Shown: positions 60,067 through 64,000 of the stretch, piece by piece
Numbering within the stretch: position 1 is the stretch's first letter
Layout: each line of letters opens with the position of its first letter
Assembly (NCBI GenBank): GCA_027081115.1
Contig: JALWLD010000057.1
Location: 174,497-238,496, forward strand
Length of the DNA stretch: 64,000 nucleotides
From: Sulfurovum sp.
GTDB taxonomy: Bacteria; Campylobacterota; Campylobacteria; Campylobacterales; Sulfurovaceae
Direction: 5' to 3'
The notes under the pieces: model-generated
Seen by the model: the letters and a program-made list of their open reading frames with translations, nothing else
What the model was told of the DNA's origin: nothing
Databases searched by the model: none
Position numbers and translations under genes: made by a program

Positions 60067-61554
60067 ATGTACAGTAGATTATTGCTTATGGTATGGGCTG
60101 CAAGTATACCTTTATTTTTATGGGCTAAAAGTTATGCGCTTATTGTAGGAATAGATAATTATAATGAGGCGGATGACCTTCACGGTGCTGTGGCAGATGC
60201 AGTGAGTCTGAATAAAACTCTGTACACACAGGGGATTGATACAATTACCTTGTTAAAGAATGCAGAAGCAACAAGAGAGAATATACTCTTCTCTTTGCAC
60301 GATATAGCGAAAAAGATACAAAAAGAAGATCGTTTTTATATGTTTTTCAGTGGACATGGTACAAGTTTGCAGGATGCTTCTTTTGCTGAAACTTTTCAAG
60401 GAGATAAAAAACTTCTTGCAATGATGGAGAATTCAGGTGCATTGATTCCTGTGGATTTTAGTAGAAAAAATGTAAGAGATAGCCTCATTATAGGGCATCG
60501 AGATTTAAGACCTGAATTTGAAAAGATCGATAACAAAGGTGCTACGTCCATTGTTGTTTTTGATGCATGTTTTTCAGGATTGACATCCCGAAGTCTTCCT
60601 TCACGGAGTACAAGAAGAAGACATCTTATTTTACCGGATGAAGTACATTATGATAATGGATCGCAAGAGAAGAAAAAACGTATATTACTTCCTTTAGATA
60701 AACTCTATTTTATACCTAAATTGGAACATCCCTATAAAAATTTAATCTATATTGCTTCAACCAGTAGTTCTGATTGGGCGGTAGAAGACAGTAACACAAG
60801 AAGAGGGTATTTGACACAACAGGTTGAAGAGTGTTTAAGAGGTATAGGTGATTACAACAAAGATCATAAGGTCTTTAAAAAGGAGCTTGACAGTTGTCTT
60901 AAAAATTCCAACCTACCTCAGGCACCCCAGCTTTATCCACAAGATGAAACTATAGATCCTTTGATCATAAATTATACGAATGTGACAGGTACAAATAGTG
61001 CTTTAAATATCAATAATAACTCCGGAATATATACTATTTCAGATAACTTTTCACAGCTTCAGACATTTGATAACCTAAGTGATGTGGAGCGATTTAAAAA
61101 ATCTTACCATATTTATGAATTTGAAGGAGATGATAGTTTCAATATGGTGGCATACGATAGCAGCGATATGGATAGTGTCAAAAAGACATTTGCAAAAGGG
61201 GATGAATTTGTCATTATGTTGGAGTCAGAAAGAGGAGGGTATCTGGCCCTTTTCAGCATAGACGCTAAAGGTAATTTTTACATACTTGAACCCAATGAAG
61301 ATGCGATAAAATTACAAGCATCAAAGCCATATATGTATGCAGCAGTAGAAGCGGGAGAGCCATTTGGTACAGACTTGATGAAAGCCATTCTATTTGAGAA
61401 TAAAAAAGATCTTGATGGGTTGAGGGTATTTCATACAGACAGTTACGGAAGAGTAAGGGAGAGTGAAGAGGTTGACAAAATTTATGCATATTTGAAAAAC
61501 TTACCTAGAGAAACTTTTTCGACTGCATCGTTGAAATTGTTAACACATAAATAA
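60067..61554 (+). CDS. Exported caspase-family (C14) protease, copy 1
   Basis: 495 residues. A signal peptide (1-20) then caspase-like p20: SYALIVGIDNYNEADDLHGAVADA, catalytic His in MFFSGHGTSLQD and Cys in VVFDACFSGLTSR. A C-terminal domain (about 360-470, EFVIMLESERGGYLALFSIDAKGNFYILEPNE) resembles DUF4384. This domain order (caspase plus DUF4384) is known in bacterial metacaspase-like proteins. The sec signal places it in the periplasm. GAGGAG precedes the ATG. Confidence 0.92.
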   Translation: MYSRLLLMVWAASIPLFLWAKSYALIVGIDNYNEADDLHGAVADAVSLNKTLYTQGIDTITLLKNAEATRENILFSLHDIAKKIQKEDRFYMFFSGHGTSLQDASFAETFQGDKKLLAMMENSGALIPVDFSRKNVRDSLIIGHRDLRPEFEKIDNKGATSIVVFDACFSGLTSRSLPSRSTRRRHLILPDEVHYDNGSQEKKKRILLPLDKLYFIPKLEHPYKNLIYIASTSSSDWAVEDSNTRRGYLTQQVEECLRGIGDYNKDHKVFKKELDSCLKNSNLPQAPQLYPQDETIDPLIINYTNVTGTNSALNINNNSGIYTISDNFSQLQTFDNLSDVERFKKSYHIYEFEGDDSFNMVAYDSSDMDSVKKTFAKGDEFVIMLESERGGYLALFSIDAKGNFYILEPNEDAIKLQASKPYMYAAVEAGEPFGTDLMKAILFENKKDLDGLRVFHTDSYGRVRESEEVDKIYAYLKNLPRETFSTASLKLLTHK

Positions 61555-61565
61555 AGGAGTGAAAA

Positions 61566-62939
61566 ATGAAAAAAATAATGATATTACTAAGTATGCTTGT
61601 TGTATTAAGTACATCGGTTTATGCAAAAAAATATGCGTTAGTCATAGGGGTACCCTCTGGTTTCCCTCCAAATTCCGGAATTGAATTGGATATGGCACTG
61701 ATGAAAGATCTATGGAAAGAGTATGGATACAGCGTAAGGGTTATGACAGATCCTAGACCGGTGGATCTGAAAAAACTGTTAAATTTATATAGTGAAAAAT
61801 TAACACCTAAAGATCATTTTATTTTTTATTATACTGGGCATGGTGCACAGGTTCCTGATGGCAACAAAGATGAATCAGATGGAAGAGACGAGGTTTTGTG
61901 TTTAAAAGAAAAAGTCAAAGGGGAGTTAAATACAGGAGACTGGTCTAGTCTATTTGTCGATGATGAACTCTATATGCTTCTTTCTAAGATCAATAGTAAA
62001 AAGTTTATATTTTTTGATAGTTGTAACAGTGGAACAGCATTTAAAGGTGCAAGTGACACAATTAGCAAGTCTAAAGGGTTTTTCCCAAACTATGTAGCGA
62101 AAGGGGAGCTTGAAATGCAACCCATTCCCAAAGGTCAAGATGAAGTGATGGCTTCTTTGATGTTTTTTGGTGCGGCTAAAGATGGTACTTCTGCACAGGC
62201 AACAAGAAAAGGAAGTATGTTCACTCTTTCAATTGTTGATGCACTCAAACATAAAAAGGGTGACCTAAACCATGATGGGAAAACAACCTTTAAAGAGTTA
62301 GAGAAATTTACAACGGAAAATATTAAAAGACTTTGCAGAAACAATCTGAATTTACTTTTTACGCCTGAAATACATACAGAATCTTTTAGTCTTGAATCGG
62401 ATGTTGTTACAACATTGAAAGCTGAAACTGCATCTTCTCAAAGTGTAGCAGAAACATCATCTGAAGCAATACCCTCAGAGTTGGAAAAGGCCTTGGAAAA
62501 ACTTTTAGAGAATGGTATAGCCAAACCGTTAAAAGTAAGTGCAAAAGCAAGTTATAACGATGGTGATAGCATTACGATGGAAATTGATGCTAGCAACTAT
62601 AAAGGATACCTCTATGTGATCTATACAGATACAAAAGAATATACAGTGCTGTATCCCAATAAATATGCATCCGAATTAAAAAAGGTGGGAGGTGTCATAA
62701 CCTTTCCTGGCAGACAATTTGGTAATTTCAATTTAAGTGCAGGTAAACCTTATGGCAGAACTGTTATCTTTACTATTCTTTCAGATGAACCATTAGACCT
62801 TTATGATAAAGGTATGTTCGGTATTTTCAATGTTTTTAAGCAAAAGAGTCCAAAATCAAAATCACTGCTTCGTGGAGTCAGTGTTGTTAAATCGAATCGA
62901 ATGTTTGTTGGGAAAACGGTATTTGATGTAAGACCATAG
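61566..62939 (+). CDS. Exported caspase-family (C14) protease, copy 2
   Basis: 457 residues. Signal 1-19 (IMILLSMLVVLSTSVYA). Caspase p20: YALVIGVPSGFPPNSGIELDM, His in FIFYYTGHGAQVPDGNKD, Cys in KFIFFDSCNSGTAFKG, and an EF-hand-like GDLNHDGKTTFKELEKF in p10. C-terminal DUF4384-like: DSITMEIDASNYKGYLYVIY, GGVITFPGRQFG and PYGRTVIFTILSDEPLDL. Acidic S1 pocket residues after GHGAQVPDG are typical. Paralogue of the previous gene, 11 bp apart (AAAGGAG). Confidence 0.93.
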   Translation: MKKIMILLSMLVVLSTSVYAKKYALVIGVPSGFPPNSGIELDMALMKDLWKEYGYSVRVMTDPRPVDLKKLLNLYSEKLTPKDHFIFYYTGHGAQVPDGNKDESDGRDEVLCLKEKVKGELNTGDWSSLFVDDELYMLLSKINSKKFIFFDSCNSGTAFKGASDTISKSKGFFPNYVAKGELEMQPIPKGQDEVMASLMFFGAAKDGTSAQATRKGSMFTLSIVDALKHKKGDLNHDGKTTFKELEKFTTENIKRLCRNNLNLLFTPEIHTESFSLESDVVTTLKAETASSQSVAETSSEAIPSELEKALEKLLENGIAKPLKVSAKASYNDGDSITMEIDASNYKGYLYVIYTDTKEYTVLYPNKYASELKKVGGVITFPGRQFGNFNLSAGKPYGRTVIFTILSDEPLDLYDKGMFGIFNVFKQKSPKSKSLLRGVSVVKSNRMFVGKTVFDVRP

Positions 62940-63069
62940 GGTAAATGTATAGAAAATATGAAGTGAAAAAAGAAGGAGTATTTGATTTTGGTATTTCAAA
63001 AAAATAGTATATAAAAGATTTGAGGTATAAAAACAATTTAAAAATAAAGGAATGATGGAGCTATAATGA

Positions 63070-63266
63070 ATAGGGGGCATTGCAGGACTCTTTACCTATG
63101 TACTCACAGAAGGGCTTAATGGGAAAGCAGACAGTAATAATGTGATGGATATATTAAAACCATTGAACTTGCAGAGGAACTCTTTCACAGAGCACAATAC
63201 CCTGTGGTCTCCCCCTCTGGTCAGGCATTCCCTATTGCTAAGATTAGAGTAAAGAAGGAAGATTGA
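63070..63266 (+). pseudogene. Frameshifted C-terminal remnant of a third caspase-like gene
   Basis: Conceptual translation from 63070: GLFTYVLTEGLNGKADSNN; then a shift of frame (extra GT after AATAAT around 63140) lets DGYIKTIELAEELFHRAQY, PVVSPSGQAFPIAKIRVKKED continue to TGA 63264-63266. The pattern (GLFTYxLTEGLxGKAD...DG, then ELAxxLxxxAQxP...GxxFPIA) is the p10 end of a caspase/C14 protein and resembles the equivalent stretch of the two intact genes upstream. No start or N-terminus: a deleted paralogue. Confidence 0.7.
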
Positions 63267-63269
63267 TAT

Positions 63270-63974
63270 TTAATATAGGGTAACAGTATAGACATCTTTT
63301 ACTTGATGGTAGTCTCCAAATTTAAAATAGGAACAGGTAATGGGGTAACTTACTGTTTTGGATTTCCCTGTTTCTACAAACTCTAAATACTGTGCTGTGA
63401 AATCTATACTTCCTTCACATCCTATAAGTTCTGCAGTGTAGATACAGTCATATATTTTTTCTATGGTCAAGTTTGCTACTTTGTGCCGAGAATTTCTGAT
63501 ACTTACGCTGATATTGAGTGCATAGATATCTTTTTTCTCTTTTTTAGTTATGGATTTTTGGAGCTCCGGATTATGTGTAAGAGTAATATCTTTTGCTTCT
63601 AAAGTATCATTAAAAGAGCGTATTTTAAAAAAGAGAGAGATAAACCAAAGGATTAACTGTATGACGATCAAAGAGAAGAAGATATAATAGAGTATCTCAT
63701 AGCTATGGTCCAAACCTTCACTGTATCGTTCTCTAGACAATAGAATAATGGGTGTTGGTACAATCATAAATAATAATGCTTTGTATGATCTTGTATACAT
63801 ATAGATGAATAAAGTAGTGTAAAAAGCTAAAAAAAGTACTGTATAGACAAAGAGACTAGAGTAGACAATTTCTCTTGTGGGTACAGAGAGTATCCATTCT
63901 CTAAAGAGATAAAGAAGAGGGATAAAGAGTAAAATTCTTCCTTTGTAAAAATAGTGTTCTATAAAATGATCCAA
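63270..63974 (-). CDS. Small multi-helix membrane protein, unknown
   Basis: 234 residues from TTG 63974, which has AAGGAG eight bases upstream. Four hydrophobic helices in 10-125, then a soluble domain (about 125-234) with SVSIRNSRHKVANLTIEKIYD and two cysteine segments (IYDCIYTAELIGCEG), like an Ig-type beta domain. No family. The last gene of the window on the minus strand, 3 bp from the caspase remnant. Confidence 0.6.
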   Translation of the reverse strand: MDHFIEHYFYKGRILLFIPLLYLFREWILSVPTREIVYSSLFVYTVLFLAFYTTLFIYMYTRSYKALLFMIVPTPIILLSRERYSEGLDHSYEILYYIFFSLIVIQLILWFISLFFKIRSFNDTLEAKDITLTHNPELQKSITKKEKKDIYALNISVSIRNSRHKVANLTIEKIYDCIYTAELIGCEGSIDFTAQYLEFVETGKSKTVSYPITCSYFKFGDYHQVKDVYTVTLY

Positions 63975-64000
63975 GTTATATACTCCTTTTTTATAAGGTT

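Noticed and set aside
1-64000. CRISPR arrays, tRNA or rRNA genes, integrase or intact insertion sequence
   Set aside because: I saw no repeated spaced units of 24-40 bases, no cloverleaf with CCA or T-loop signature, no rRNA segments and no transposase or integrase motifs.

Overview
The window looks like the chromosome of a Campylobacterota (epsilonproteobacterial) species. Sulfurovum and its relatives are my best guess, inferred from protein style (short RecO-like protein, AlkC-like HEAT protein, Pif1-type helicase with an HTH tail, many DISM/GGDEF sensors), from the moderately low G+C content and from strong AAGGAG-type ribosome binding sites. I see no rRNA, tRNA, CRISPR array or intact insertion sequence.

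Layout. 1-7.9 kb: a one-direction run of nine genes for exported proteins (the first cut by the window edge), including cysteine-rich Sel1-repeat and SH3 proteins. 8-10.3 kb: yjdM, a TerB/J-domain protein, glutathione peroxidase and a RecO-like gene that seems to start at ATC. 10.4-16.5 kb: gltB, an inositol-phosphatase-family gene and accD. 16.5-25 kb: small metabolic and transport genes, a methyltransferase, the helicase hrpB, an ArsC/Spx-like protein and an MFS exporter. 25-27.2 kb: an AT-rich accessory patch with a small Cas2/VapD-like protein, a membrane partner, vapBC and a decayed copy of the 5' end of the neighbouring helicase gene. 27.2-31.8 kb: Pif1-like helicase, SMUG2-like glycosylase and small soluble or membrane proteins. 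31.9-36 kb: a tightly coupled five-gene operon (DinB-like, ogt, flavoprotein, cca, TraB/GumN). 36-39.8 kb: a MerR regulator flanked by inverted operator-like copies and divergent from an AhpD-like/DsrE pair, then superoxide reductase, LMW phosphatase and cutA. 39.8-45.7 kb: AlkC-like protein, a diguanylate cyclase and a four-gene unit joining a DISM histidine kinase and response regulator to an Aat-like acyltransferase. 46-51.4 kb: an exported protein plus radical SAM enzyme, paired SYLF proteins and a histone-deacetylase-fold enzyme. 51.5-57.2 kb: an RND exporter whose permease is split into two genes, a convergent adaptor gene and a FadL-type porin. 57.9-63.3 kb: an Asp-box protein divergent from an operon of an OmpA protein and two exported caspase-like proteases, followed by the frameshifted remnant of a third caspase.

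How the genes fit together. The most unusual ensembles are (1) the exported caspase/OmpA operon with its decayed third member, (2) the left-end operon of uncharacterised exported proteins, (3) the split RND permease, (4) the two-gene Cas2-like/membrane module beside vapBC and the duplicated helicase 5' end, and (5) the kinase-regulator-acyltransferase operon. Functions for these are inferences; only family assignments based on visible motifs are firm.
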